Source: Azophilus sp026709365 (lineage in GTDB: Bacteria; Pseudomonadota; Gammaproteobacteria; Pseudomonadales; Azotimanducaceae). From it: 64,000 nt of DNA. Below, in pieces: positions 46,245-54,727 of the stretch. The position numbers and the translations under genes were made by a program. Every line of letters begins with the position of its first letter. Positions within the stretch are counted from its first letter, which is position 1. The stretch is taken from assembly GCA_965200175.1 (NCBI GenBank), contig OZ241345.1:3348001-3412000 (forward strand), read 5' to 3'. Below the pieces are notes generated by a model. It was not told the origin of the DNA. It did not search any database and saw only the letters and a program-made list of their open reading frames with translations.

Positions 46245-47059
46245 GGCGAGTCGGCGGCGGCGACCGATTCGCTGGCCGCGCGCAGGTAGATGGGCGCAAA
46301 CGGCCCGCTTTGGGTCAGGTCGGCCAAGCCTTCGCGCAGCAGTTCGGTGATGGCCAGAAAAGTGACCACCACGCCCGCCCGTCCCTCCTCGGGCTTGAAC
46401 AACTGCGTGAACGGCACGAACGCCTTGGCTTGGTTGAGCGCCGCCAGCACGTTGGCCATGCGGCTGCGCACCGACAGCGGCTCCTGGCGCACGGCGTGGT
46501 GTTGAAACGCCTGGGAGCGGCGCATGACGTCCACCAAGGCGGCCAGCACCTCCCGGAGGTCCACTTGGGGATGGGCGCGCTCGCGGACCCGCTCCGGGCG
46601 TTCCGGGCTCAAGGGGAAGATGTCCCGCTCCATGCGCGGCAGATCGCCGATTTGGCGCGCCGCCGCCTTGATGCGCTCGTAGTCCTGCAGGCGCTCGATG
46701 AGCGCCATGCGCGGGTCATCCTCCTCCTCGGCGTCCTCCTGGCGCGGCAGCAGCAGGCGCGACTTGATCTCCGCCAAGGTGGCGGCCATCACCAAGTACT
46801 CCGCGGCGAGATCCAGCTTGAGCTCCACCATCAGGTCGATGTAGCCCATGTACTGTTCGGTGATGTCGGCGACGCTGAGCTCGAGCAGGTCGAGGTTGCG
46901 GCGCCGGATCAGGTAAAGCAGCAGGTCGAGCGGCCCCTCGAAGGTCTCCAGAAACACCACCAAGGCATCCGGCGGTATGTAGAGATCCGCGGGCAGCTTA
47001 TCGACCGCTTGGCCATCGACGATGGCGCGCGTCGCCGTCGGCTTGGAATCGACGCTCAC
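46241..47059 (-). CDS. scpA: Segregation and condensation protein ScpA
   Basis: 272 residues. The kleisin N-domain is present as VFLETFEGPLDLLLYLIRRRNLDLLELSVADITEQYMGYIDLMVELKLDLAAEYLVMAATLAEIKSRLLLPR near residues 32-105, and the C-terminal winged helix near 215-265 as VVTFLAITELLREGLADLTQSGPFAPIYL. ScpA bridges the SMC heads. Its start codon is inside the trpS 3' end (4-bp overlap) and it overlaps scpB, so trpS-scpA-scpB are translated from one message, followed by rluB. Confidence 0.95.
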   Translation of the reverse strand: MSVDSKPTATRAIVDGQAVDKLPADLYIPPDALVVFLETFEGPLDLLLYLIRRRNLDLLELSVADITEQYMGYIDLMVELKLDLAAEYLVMAATLAEIKSRLLLPRQEDAEEEDDPRMALIERLQDYERIKAAARQIGDLPRMERDIFPLSPERPERVRERAHPQVDLREVLAALVDVMRRSQAFQHHAVRQEPLSVRSRMANVLAALNQAKAFVPFTQLFKPEEGRAGVVVTFLAITELLREGLADLTQSGPFAPIYLRAASESVAAADSP

Positions 47060-48270
47060 TGATGCGCAATCCGCATGCTGGCGCGCACGTCGTCAAGGGT
47101 TTCCCTCGCGAGGCGCCGGGCCTTCTCCGAACCCTCCCGCAGGACACTGCGCACCAAGTCCGGCTGCTCCTCGAACGGCCGGGCCCTGTCGATCATCACC
47201 GCCTGCTCGGCATTGATGGCGTCAATGAGGGGCGCTTTGCAATCCAAGCAGCCGATGCCGGCGCTGCGGCAGCCCGCCGCCGCCCATTCCAAGGTGGCGG
47301 GCTCGGAGTAGATCTTGTGCAGGCTGTAAACCGGGCAGTTGCCCGGCTCGCCCGGGTCGCTGCGGCGCACCCGGGCCGGATCGGTCTTCATGCCCCGCAC
47401 CTTGCGCGCCACCGCCTCGGGCGCCTCACGCAGGGAGATGGTGTTCCCATAGGACTTCGACATCTTCTCGCCGTCGAGCCCGGGCACCTTGGGCTGTTCG
47501 GTGAGCAGCGCCTCGGGCTCTGGCAATATGGTGCGTCCGCTGCCCTCAAGGTAGCCGAGCAGCCGCTCGCGGTCGCCGACTGACAGGTTCCGCTGCTCGG
47601 CCAGCAGAGCGCGTCCGCGGGCCAGGGCCTCGCCGTCGCCTTGCTCCAGAAAGGCCTTGCGCAGGTCGCCGTACAGCCGCGAGGCCTTGCGTCCCATCTT
47701 GCGAACGACCGCTTCGCAGCGCGCCTCGAAATCGGGCTCCCGGCCAAAGAGGTGGTTGAAGCGGCGGGCGATTTCCCGGCACAGCTCCACATGGGCGACC
47801 TGGTCCGCACCCACCGGCACGCCGCCGGCCCGGTAAATCAGGATGTCCGCCGACTGCAGCACCGGGTAGCCCAGAAAGCCGTAGGTGGCCAAGTCCCGAT
47901 CGGTCAGCCGCGCCTGCATGTCCTTGTAGCTCGGCGCCCGCTCGAGCCAACTGACGGGGGTGATCATCGACAGCAGCAGATGCAGCTCAGCGTGCTCAGG
48001 CACCTTGGATTGGATGAAGATGACCGCCGCCGAAGGGTTGACGCCCGCGGCCAGCCAATCCACCACCATGTCGAAGCTGTGCCGCTCAAGCTCGCCGGTG
48101 TCGTCGTAGCCGGTGGTGAGCGCATGCCAATCGGCGACGAAGAAGCAGCATTGATGCTCCTGCTGCAGCGCGACCCAGTTCTTGACCACGCCGTGGTAGT
48201 GCCCGAGATGCAGCCGGCCGGTGGGCCGCATGCCGGAAAGCACCCGGCTGCCCGCGCCCTCAGAGCCCAT
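47056..48270 (-). CDS. trpS: Tryptophan-tRNA ligase
   Basis: 404 residues, longer than the common 330-345 because of an inserted or extended middle region. Motifs: VLSGMRPTGRLHLGHYHG (HIGH) near residue 10 and KMSKSYGNTISL (KMSKS) near 260. It charges tRNA-Trp in the cytoplasm. The start ATG at 48270 (MGSEGAGSRVLSGM) is used because the N-terminal segment is needed for the fold. The gene precedes scpA and overlaps it. Confidence 0.95.
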   Translation of the reverse strand: MGSEGAGSRVLSGMRPTGRLHLGHYHGVVKNWVALQQEHQCCFFVADWHALTTGYDDTGELERHSFDMVVDWLAAGVNPSAAVIFIQSKVPEHAELHLLLSMITPVSWLERAPSYKDMQARLTDRDLATYGFLGYPVLQSADILIYRAGGVPVGADQVAHVELCREIARRFNHLFGREPDFEARCEAVVRKMGRKASRLYGDLRKAFLEQGDGEALARGRALLAEQRNLSVGDRERLLGYLEGSGRTILPEPEALLTEQPKVPGLDGEKMSKSYGNTISLREAPEAVARKVRGMKTDPARVRRSDPGEPGNCPVYSLHKIYSEPATLEWAAAGCRSAGIGCLDCKAPLIDAINAEQAVMIDRARPFEEQPDLVRSVLREGSEKARRLARETLDDVRASMRIAHQ

Positions 48271-48409
48271 GCGGCGCGCTTTGGGATGCAGGCGCCCCGC
48301 CTTGGCTTGGGGTTGCGGAGCTCGCTCGGTTGATCATCTAGCCAGATTCCACGGATGGGAGAGCCGTCGCCGGATGCGGCGTTCGGGAAAGTATGGCCAC
48401 AGCGTTGGT

Positions 48410-49021
48410 CTATTGCAATTTTCCGGCGCCTTCGCGGACGACCGTCGGCGGATCGCCGTTGAGGTCAACCACGGTGGTGGGCTCGATGCCCGCATGGCCA
48501 CCGTCGAGGATCAGGTCCACGCCGAGCTCGAACGCCTCGCGAATGGCGTCGGCATCGGTGTGGGGCGCCTCCTGCCCCGGCAAGCGCATGGTGGTGGTCA
48601 TCATGGGTTCGCCCAGCGCCTCAATCAGGCCTAAGGCAATCGCGTTGCCGGGCACCCGCAAGCCGATGGTCTTGCGCTTCGGATGCACCAGGCGGCGCGG
48701 CGCCTCGCGGGTGGCCGGCAGCAGGAAGGTGAACGGCCCCGGCGTGTGCCGCTTCAGGACTCGATAGTTGCGGTTGTCCACCCGAGCGTACTTGGATATT
48801 TCCGACAGGTCGCGGCAGCACAGGGTGAAGAAGTGCCGGTTGCCGAGTTGGCGCAGCCGCCGCATGCGGTCGAGCGCCGCCTTGTCGCCGATTTGACAGC
48901 CTAGGGCGTAGGTGGTGTCGGTGGGATAGACCACCAACCCACCGGCGCGCATGATCCTGGCGGCACCCTCGAGGAGCCGCCGCTGGGGATGGGAGGGATG
49001 CAGGACGAAGTACTGGCTCAT
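48410..49021 (-). CDS. L-threonylcarbamoyladenylate synthase-type protein (YciO/Sua5 family)
   Basis: 203 residues with the family order: LLEGAARIMRAGGLVVYPTDTTYALGC near residue 15, KRHTPGPFTFLLPATREAPRRL near 85, KRKTIGLRVPGN near 115 and the C-terminal LDGGHAGIEPTTVVDLNGDP. This is the YciO-like branch of the TsaC/Sua5 family, which makes threonylcarbamoyl-AMP for the t6A tRNA modification; YciO itself is less active. It is upstream of trpS, the same layout as in many gammaproteobacteria. Confidence 0.9.
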   Translation of the reverse strand: MSQYFVLHPSHPQRRLLEGAARIMRAGGLVVYPTDTTYALGCQIGDKAALDRMRRLRQLGNRHFFTLCCRDLSEISKYARVDNRNYRVLKRHTPGPFTFLLPATREAPRRLVHPKRKTIGLRVPGNAIALGLIEALGEPMMTTTMRLPGQEAPHTDADAIREAFELGVDLILDGGHAGIEPTTVVDLNGDPPTVVREGAGKLQ

Positions 49022-49059
49022 CGGCGCTTTATACCCAAACGACGCAGCGTTTGCGCGAG

Positions 49060-49095
49060 TCAGGTTCGAGATGTCTCTGAACCCGCATAGCCCAG
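49060..49095 (+). repeat. Dispersed palindromic repeat, short remnant
   Basis: GTCAGGTTCGAGATGTCTCTGAACCCGC matches the conserved end of the repeat family (GGTTCCGAGATGTTTCTGA) with three differences. The remaining spacer 49022-49164 shows nothing else. Confidence 0.5.
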
Positions 49096-49164
49096 CGGCC
49101 GGCCGGCGCGAATCGACCCGAGCCCCTACCCACGCTGGCCAAACGCTGCTATAAGGGCACTAGC

Positions 49165-49731
49165 ATGCAGCAACTGCTCAATCTCCTGCCGATCGCTGTT
49201 TTTGTCGGCGTTTTCTTCGCCGCCGACATCTACTTGGCCACAGCCGCGCTCATGGCTGCGGTGACGCTGCAGATTGCCCTGATGAAGGTGATGCGGCGGC
49301 CAGTGGGGCGGGAGCTTGCGCTCACCTTCTGGGCCAGCATCCTGTTTGGGGGGTTGACCCTGTTCCTGCGCGACGAGACCTTCATTCAATGGAAGCCAAC
49401 GGTCGTCAACTGGCTGCTGGCCGCCTCGCTGATCGGCGCCCATTTCATGGGCCGCAATCTGATCGAAAAGCTGCTCGGCGGCCAACTCAGCCTGCCGGAG
49501 GCCGTTTGGACGCGCTTGTCCTTCGGCTGGGCGGCGGGCTTCTTCCTCGCCGGCGCCTTGAACCTCGTGGTCGCCTACGGCTTCTCCATGGAGTTTTGGG
49601 TGACTTACAAGCTGGTCGGCGGCTTTGCCCTGACGTTCGCCTACATCGCGCTGACCATCACCTACCTGTATCGGCAGGGGCTGCTGACGCCCCCGGTTGC
49701 TGAGCGGGATGCCGCGGAGGAGGATGGGTGA
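49165..49731 (+). CDS. yciB: Inner-membrane-spanning protein YciB (septation protein A)
   Basis: 188 residues with five to six hydrophobic segments: LLNLLPIAVFVGVFFAADIYLATAALMAAVTLQI, LALTFWASILFGGLTLFLRDETFIQWKPTVVNWLLAASLIGAHF, and WVTYKLVGGFALTFAYIALTITYLY. DETFIQWKPTVVNW and GAHFMGRNLIEKLLG are the YciB family signature. It is needed for normal envelope integrity and cell division. The stop overlaps the start of the next gene (GTGA). Confidence 0.92.
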   Translation: MQQLLNLLPIAVFVGVFFAADIYLATAALMAAVTLQIALMKVMRRPVGRELALTFWASILFGGLTLFLRDETFIQWKPTVVNWLLAASLIGAHFMGRNLIEKLLGGQLSLPEAVWTRLSFGWAAGFFLAGALNLVVAYGFSMEFWVTYKLVGGFALTFAYIALTITYLYRQGLLTPPVAERDAAEEDG

Positions 49732-50318
49732 GCCGCATCGCTCTGCTTTGTGCGCTGCTGGCCAGCGCCGTCGCCCACTCGGAAACGCTGTACGTGAGCG
49801 ATCGGCTGACCTTGAACCTGCGCGAGGGGCCTTCGAGCACGGCTGACGTTCTGCGGCCGAGCCTGAACAGCGGCGATGCCTTGGAGGTGGTGGGCCGCGA
49901 CGACGGCGGCGAGTTTCTCGAAGTGGTCACCGAGGATGGGCGCCGGGGATGGGTTCACGGCCAGTACCTGATCAGCACGCCGATTGCCCGGGATCGGTTG
50001 CAGGCTGCTGAAGAGCGCATTGCGGCGCTTTTGGACACCATTGCGGCGCAGCGCGCCGAACTCGACGCGGCCGGCAGCGGGGCGGGCCATGCGCCTGTCG
50101 ATGAGGCCCTGAAAGCGCAAATGGACGGCTTGGGGCGGCAAATTGAAGAACTGAAAGGCCTCCTCGCACGACCTGAACCCAAGCCAGCCGAGCAGCCGCC
50201 CGAGATGGTTCGCACCTTGCGCGACCACTGGCCAGTGCTGGGCTTCGGCTTGTTCGTCATCGGCTTGGTCCTCGGCCTGATCATCAGTGCCCGTCCCAAG
50301 CACAAGGCTTGGTCCTAA
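49728..50318 (+). CDS. SH3 domain protein, TIGR04211 family
   Basis: 196 residues from the GTG at 49728, which overlaps yciB. It has a signal peptide (IALLCALLASAVAHS), a bacterial SH3 domain (ETLYVSDRLTLNLREGPSSTADVLRPSLNSGDALEVVGRDDGGEFLEVVTEDGRRGWVHGQYLI), a coiled-coil region (AAEERIAALLDTIAAQRAEL and beyond) and a C-terminal TM helix (WPVLGFGLFVIGLVLGLIISAR). This order is the TIGR04211 family of gammaproteobacterial envelope proteins, usually linked to cell-wall functions. It is the second gene of a pair with yciB. Confidence 0.88.
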   Translation: MSRIALLCALLASAVAHSETLYVSDRLTLNLREGPSSTADVLRPSLNSGDALEVVGRDDGGEFLEVVTEDGRRGWVHGQYLISTPIARDRLQAAEERIAALLDTIAAQRAELDAAGSGAGHAPVDEALKAQMDGLGRQIEELKGLLARPEPKPAEQPPEMVRTLRDHWPVLGFGLFVIGLVLGLIISARPKHKAWS

Positions 50319-50343
50319 CCGGGCCGGCGCCGTCAAGCCGCCA

Positions 50344-50439
50344 ATGACCGCCCCAAGCGTCAACCTCAACGGGCCCCCTAACCTGCCCATGAGCGCCTTG
50401 AGCGTCAATCCCAGCAGGCAGCCCTCAGCCAGCCCATGA
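50344..50439 (+). other. Short upstream ORF derived from duplicated pdxJ starts
   Basis: Three roughly 46-bp units (starting at 50341, 50386 and 50433) each contain an ATG followed by a MTAxSVNxN-type sequence; the third is the real pdxJ start. The first two ATGs (50344 and 50389) are in one frame and read 31 codons ending in a TGA that overlaps the pdxJ ATG (ATGA). It could be a translated leader coupled to pdxJ, or only a relic of tandem duplication. Confidence 0.5.
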
Positions 50440-51221
50440 CCGCTTTCAGCGTCAACTTAAACAAGGTCGCGTTGCTGCGCAACGCTAGGGGCGGCCAAGC
50501 ACCGAGCGTCACCGAAGCCGCCGAAACCGTCCTCCGGGCAGGCGCGGACGGCATCACGGTGCATCCCCGCCCCGACCAGCGCCACATTCGCCCCGGCGAT
50601 GTCCTCGCCCTCGCCCGCCTGCTCGAAGCCCGCTCGGACGCGGAGTTCAACATCGAGGGCAACCCCTTCGCCGGGCCTCGGGACAACGGCTATCCCGGAT
50701 TCGACGCCCTAATCCAGCAGGCTCGTCCCCAGCAAGCCACCTTGGTGCCCGATGGCGACGATCAGCTCACTTCCGACCACGGCTTCGACCTGCGCGGCGA
50801 CAACGAAGCGCTGATCGGCAAGATCAGGCGCTACCAAGGCCAAGGCGCGCGAGTCAGCCTGTTCATGGACCCCGACCTTGAGCAAGTCGCCCTCGCCCGA
50901 GAAATTGGCGCCGACCGAATTGAGCTGTTCACCGGCCCCTTTGCGCAGGCCGTTGCCGAATTCGGCATCGACCACCCCCGCAGCCGCAGGTCCTTGGCCA
51001 GCTACCAAGCAGCGGCCCGGCGCGCCGTTGAACTCGGCCTTGGGGTCAACGCCGGACACGATCTCGACGTGGACAACCTAGCCCTGTTCCGCCGCATCGC
51101 CGAAGTGAGTGAAGTGTCGATCGGCCACGCGCTGATCGCCCGCGCCCTTGACGATGGCCTCACCGCCACGGTGCAGGCGTTCCGGCGGGCCCTCGACGGC
51201 GAATCCCCGACAACGGAATAA
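50436..51221 (+). CDS. pdxJ: Pyridoxine 5'-phosphate synthase
   Basis: 261 residues, a complete TIM-barrel PdxJ. VNLNKVALLRNARGG near the N-terminus, ADGITVHPRPDQRHIRPGDV near 40, EFNIEGNPF near 68, the glutamate in DRIELFTGPFA near 155 and LGVNAGHDLDVDN near 195 are family signatures. It condenses 1-deoxyxylulose 5-phosphate with aminoacetone 3-phosphate to pyridoxine phosphate in the cytoplasm. Its 5' end is preceded by two degenerate copies of its own start region. A cyclophilin gene follows after 18 bp. Confidence 0.95.
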   Translation: MTAFSVNLNKVALLRNARGGQAPSVTEAAETVLRAGADGITVHPRPDQRHIRPGDVLALARLLEARSDAEFNIEGNPFAGPRDNGYPGFDALIQQARPQQATLVPDGDDQLTSDHGFDLRGDNEALIGKIRRYQGQGARVSLFMDPDLEQVALAREIGADRIELFTGPFAQAVAEFGIDHPRSRRSLASYQAAARRAVELGLGVNAGHDLDVDNLALFRRIAEVSEVSIGHALIARALDDGLTATVQAFRRALDGESPTTE

Positions 51222-51239
51222 GCTTTAAGGAGCAAAGTC

Positions 51240-51797
51240 ATGCGAAACGGCTTTTTCGCCTGTCTCCTGTTTGCCAGCTTGGGCGTGGCGGCAGAGGCGC
51301 CGATGGTGCGCTTGGAGACCAGCGCCGGCAACATCGACATCGAGCTTCACTCGGACGCAGCGCCGCAAACGGCCGCGAACTTCCTCGACCTGGTGGACGG
51401 TAACTTCTACGACGGCCTGGTCTTTCACCGCGTGGTGGCCAACTTCGTCATTCAGGCGGGCGGCTACGACGCCCAGCTCAACTATCGCGAGCCGCCGCGC
51501 CAAGTGCCCAACGAATCCCGCAACGGCCTGGCCAATCGTCGCGGCACGGTGGCCATGGCGCGGCTGGCCGACCCCCATTCGGCGGATGCGCAGTTCTACA
51601 TCAACGTCAACGACAACGCCCATCTGGACCCCCAGGGCGATGGCTTCGGCTACACCGTGTTCGGCCGGGTGGCGGCCGGCATGGAGGCGGTGGCGGACAT
51701 CGAGCTCACGGACACCGAAGTGCGCAATGGCATGGCCGGGGTGCCGGTCACGCCGGTCGTCATACACCGGGCGCGGCGGCTGACGGCCACGGACTAG
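51240..51797 (+). CDS. Cyclophilin-type peptidyl-prolyl isomerase, exported
   Basis: 185 residues with a signal peptide (MRNGFFACLLFASLGVAAEAP). Cyclophilin core: IDIELHSDAAPQTAANFLDLVDGNFYDGLVFHRVVANFVIQAGGY with the catalytic arginine (FHRV), then RGTVAMARLADPHSADAQFYINVNDNAHLDP and FGYTVFGRVAAGMEAVADI. It isomerises Xaa-Pro bonds, probably in the periplasm. SD-like AAGGAG stands upstream of the ATG. It is likely co-transcribed with pdxJ. Confidence 0.93.
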   Translation: MRNGFFACLLFASLGVAAEAPMVRLETSAGNIDIELHSDAAPQTAANFLDLVDGNFYDGLVFHRVVANFVIQAGGYDAQLNYREPPRQVPNESRNGLANRRGTVAMARLADPHSADAQFYINVNDNAHLDPQGDGFGYTVFGRVAAGMEAVADIELTDTEVRNGMAGVPVTPVVIHRARRLTATD

Positions 51798-51884
51798 GCG
51801 GCCTTCCGCGCCACGGCCAGTGGATGGGTTACAATCGTCGCGTCCGGCCCAAAGGCGGCGGCAAATCACCGCTGCGTGGTTCAC

Positions 51885-51960
51885 GCGGGAATAGCTCAGT
51901 TGGTAGAGCTCTTGCTTCCCAAGCAAGTTGTCGCGGGTTCGAGTCCCGTTTCCCGCTCCA
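51885..51960 (+). tRNA. tRNA-Gly (anticodon CCC)
   Basis: 76 nt folding into a cloverleaf: acceptor GCGGGAA pairs with TTCCCGC, D-arm GCTC/GAGC, anticodon stem CTTGC/GCAAG with loop TTCCCAA so anticodon CCC (51918-51920), T-arm with GTTCGAGTC, encoded CCA end. CCC reads GGG glycine codons. The longer reading frame of the following degQ runs back over it and is not used. Confidence 0.97.
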
Positions 51961-52023
51961 AAGCCGTTTTCCTCCGGGAGTCTCCCCGGAGCCTTGGGTC
52001 CACTTGGAAACGTCCGCAACCGC

Positions 52024-53385
52024 ATGAAAACCAGACTCCGCCCACAATGGCTCATCGCTGCCGCACTGGCCCTTGGGGCGGGGCCGGCGGCCCAATCCGC
52101 CCTTCCCGCCCAACTGCCTGACGGCCAAACCCTGCCCAGCCTGGCGCCGATGCTGGCGCGGGTTAACCCGGCGGTGGTCAACATCGCCACCCGCACCACC
52201 ACTGCGGTGCGCAATCCGCTGCTGGAGGACCCCTTCTTCCGCCGCTTCTTCAACGTCCCCGACCGGCAGCGCTACCGGCGCACCCGCAGCGCCGGCAGCG
52301 GCGTCATCGTCGATGGGCGCGAGGGGCACATCCTCACCAACAACCATGTGGTGGCGCGGGCCGATGAGGTTGACATCACCCTGTCGGACGGGCGGGTGCT
52401 CAATGCCGAGCTGATCGGCGCCGACCCGGAAGTGGACCTAGCCGTCCTCAAGGTGGACGCCGGGCAACTCGCGCAAATCGAATTCGGCGACTCCGACGCC
52501 CTGCAGGTGGGCGACTTCGTGGTGGCGATCGGCAATCCGTTCGGCCTCAACCAGACGGTGACCAGCGGCATCGTCAGCGCCCTCGGACGCAGCGGCCTAG
52601 GGCTGGAGGGCTTCGAGGACTTCATTCAAACCGACGCCTCGATCAACCCCGGCAACTCGGGCGGCGCCTTGGTCGATCTGAGCGGCGCGCTGGTCGGCAT
52701 CAACGCCGCCCTCTACTCCCCGGCGGGCGTCAACGTCGGCATCGGCTTCGCCATACCCGCCAATCTGGTGCGCGCGGTGATGGACCAAATCATCGAGCAC
52801 GGCGAAGTGCGGCGCGGCTATCTGGGCCTGGAGGTGCAGGAGATGAACCCCGACTTGGCCGAGGCCTTTGGCGTTGGCAACGAGGCGGGCGTGGTGGTGG
52901 TGGCGGTCGCGCCGAGCGGCGCCGCCGCCGAGACAATCGAAACCGGCGACGTCATCACCCGCATCGGCAGCCGGGACATCCGCAGGGTGGGGGACTTCCA
53001 CAGCCAAACCGCCTCGGTGTTCGTCGGCGACCAATTGGAGCTCGAGATTCTGCGCGCCGGCAGCCGCCGCGAAGTGCGCATCACCGTCGAGGAGGACCTG
53101 CTTGAGAAGGTGGCCGGCCAACTCATCGACCCCCGCCTGGCCAGCACCGAGCTGCAGAACTTCCGGGATCAGGAGGAAGCCAGCGCCGGAGTGCTGGTCA
53201 CCGGCATCGAAAACGGCAGCCGCGCCTGGCAGGCGGGCCTGCGCCAAGGCGACGTGCTGGTGGCGGTCAACCGCAAGACGGTGCGCGAACTCAAGGACCT
53301 GCGGGAGAACGTCGGCAGCGGCGCCCAGCAGATCCTCCTGCGGGTGTACCGCTCAGGACGCTTCGGGTACGTTGCGATCCGCTAG
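52024..53385 (+). CDS. degQ: DegQ/DegP-family periplasmic serine endoprotease
   Basis: 453 residues from the ATG at 52024; the frame is open to 51928 inside the tRNA, so the first ATG after it is chosen. A signal peptide (QWLIAAALALGAGPAAQSALPA) is followed by the trypsin-like domain with the catalytic His in ILTNNHVVARADEVD, Asp in DPEVDLAVLKVD and Ser in TDASINPGNSGGALVDLSG. Two PDZ domains follow (RRGYLGLEVQEMNPDLAEAFGV and GVLVTGIENGSRAWQAGLRQGDVL). It degrades or refolds misfolded envelope proteins. No regulatory gene is adjacent. Confidence 0.92.
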   Translation: MKTRLRPQWLIAAALALGAGPAAQSALPAQLPDGQTLPSLAPMLARVNPAVVNIATRTTTAVRNPLLEDPFFRRFFNVPDRQRYRRTRSAGSGVIVDGREGHILTNNHVVARADEVDITLSDGRVLNAELIGADPEVDLAVLKVDAGQLAQIEFGDSDALQVGDFVVAIGNPFGLNQTVTSGIVSALGRSGLGLEGFEDFIQTDASINPGNSGGALVDLSGALVGINAALYSPAGVNVGIGFAIPANLVRAVMDQIIEHGEVRRGYLGLEVQEMNPDLAEAFGVGNEAGVVVVAVAPSGAAAETIETGDVITRIGSRDIRRVGDFHSQTASVFVGDQLELEILRAGSRREVRITVEEDLLEKVAGQLIDPRLASTELQNFRDQEEASAGVLVTGIENGSRAWQAGLRQGDVLVAVNRKTVRELKDLRENVGSGAQQILLRVYRSGRFGYVAIR

Positions 53386-53677
53386 CGCAAGCGTTGGCGG
53401 AAGAGGCGCCACGCCCGATCCCGGCGGAACTCGCGGAACGGGGGCGTCCCAGCCATAGAGGCTAACGTGCTTGCCGCGTCCGCAGGCTGTATCGTCTAGC
53501 GCTCTTCGATCGGGGGGCAAGGAAATCGTCACGCGGAAGGGTGTACTTTTGGCTATGCAAGGCATCCCGCTGGTCCATCGCCGACTCGCTTCCCGTCTTC
53601 TCCAAACCACCACTCCCCGCCCGTTCCCCCCCATTTGCCGATGTGGCACTATATTGGTTGTCACCATGGAGTCGCCC

Positions 53678-54727
53678 ATGCCCAGTCGTAGCGGCGTGCG
53701 CTCGTTCAGCATTCACTTCGACGGTGAAGGCGCTGACGCTTATGTGCTGCCAGCACCTGTGCTGACCGAGTCCATCGCTCAAATCCAGCGGATTGTCCTG
53801 CTGCTCGCGAAGATGCACCGCCGTGAGCCGTTGGGCCAACGGGCCTCCTTTTCCCGCGCACTCCGGGATGAGTTCGCCTTGCTCTGCCATCTTCCCCAAG
53901 CTGGCAGCTACGCCTTCCCCGTGGAAATCGGCCGCCAGTCCGGGAGCGACGCACCCCCGGACCTTGTCGAGGTTTGCGAACTGTTCCATCAGGTCACCAG
54001 TTCAGTCGGCGGCGATGGCGATTTCTCATCCCAGGAGATCGTTCCGGACGCACGGTACCGGACATTACTGACCGAGGCCTATCGAAAGGCCCAGCCTTCG
54101 CCCCAAAACATCATGTCTCTTTCCATTGAGGATCATCAACACCGCAGGATCCTTGACGGACGACGGCCGTTGCATGCCCTTGACGCTCAATTGCTTTCGC
54201 CACCGGAGGGCCCGATTGAGAATACCGTCTCCGGTTTGCTAGTCGGAATGGACTTCCACAAGCGCAGCATCCGCCTTATGCGCTTGGACGGCAAGGTCAT
54301 CAGCGTCAGCTACGACAACGATGCCGAGCAACCGCTGCTTGATCATCGACTTGACTGGATCACCCTCAGCGGCGAAGTTCTATACGACAACAACCGCAAG
54401 CCCCTCTCAGTAAAGCACGCCCGGGACTTCGTCCCGCTCGAAAACGGCGAAATCGAGCTCAGGGAACTTTCGCTCTGCAACGTCCCGTACCGTGCCGAAC
54501 CCCCGTTGCGATTCCATGTTTTCCATGATGCCGAAGACCGGCTTTACGACCTTGAAGGAGACTTCGCAATCACGCTTTCGGCGCAGTCCCGTCATGAACT
54601 GCTCCGAGAACTGCATGAAGTCCTTTCCATGCTTTGGGTTGACTACGCCCAAGAAGAACCCAAACGACTCTCCCCAAAGGCCCGAGACCTGCGCGCCGAA
54701 CTCCTAAGCAGGCTTCGGGCGGCGTAG
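53678..54727 (+). CDS. Uncharacterised 349-residue protein paired with a HicA-like gene
   Basis: 349 residues from the ATG at 53678, which is preceded by GGAG at 6 bp; an ATG at 53666 and longer open frames upstream lack a site. I do not recognise the family. The N-terminal part begins VRSFSIHFDGEGADAYVLPAP; a middle part contains VSGLLVGMDFHKRSIRLMRLDG, DNDAEQPLLDHRLDWITLSGEVLYDNN. The C-terminus (FAITLSAQSRHELLRELHEVLSMLWVDYAQEEPKRLSPKARDLRAELL) looks like the helical tail of HicB/antitoxin-like proteins. The TAG stop overlaps the GTG of the next gene (TAGTG), so translation is coupled. A TATATT at 53650 could be a -10 box. Confidence 0.6.
   Translation: MPSRSGVRSFSIHFDGEGADAYVLPAPVLTESIAQIQRIVLLLAKMHRREPLGQRASFSRALRDEFALLCHLPQAGSYAFPVEIGRQSGSDAPPDLVEVCELFHQVTSSVGGDGDFSSQEIVPDARYRTLLTEAYRKAQPSPQNIMSLSIEDHQHRRILDGRRPLHALDAQLLSPPEGPIENTVSGLLVGMDFHKRSIRLMRLDGKVISVSYDNDAEQPLLDHRLDWITLSGEVLYDNNRKPLSVKHARDFVPLENGEIELRELSLCNVPYRAEPPLRFHVFHDAEDRLYDLEGDFAITLSAQSRHELLRELHEVLSMLWVDYAQEEPKRLSPKARDLRAELLSRLRAA

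Noticed and set aside
51928..52023. Earlier start for degQ
   Set aside because: The frame runs back into the tRNA-Gly gene; the ATG at 52024 gives a proper signal peptide.
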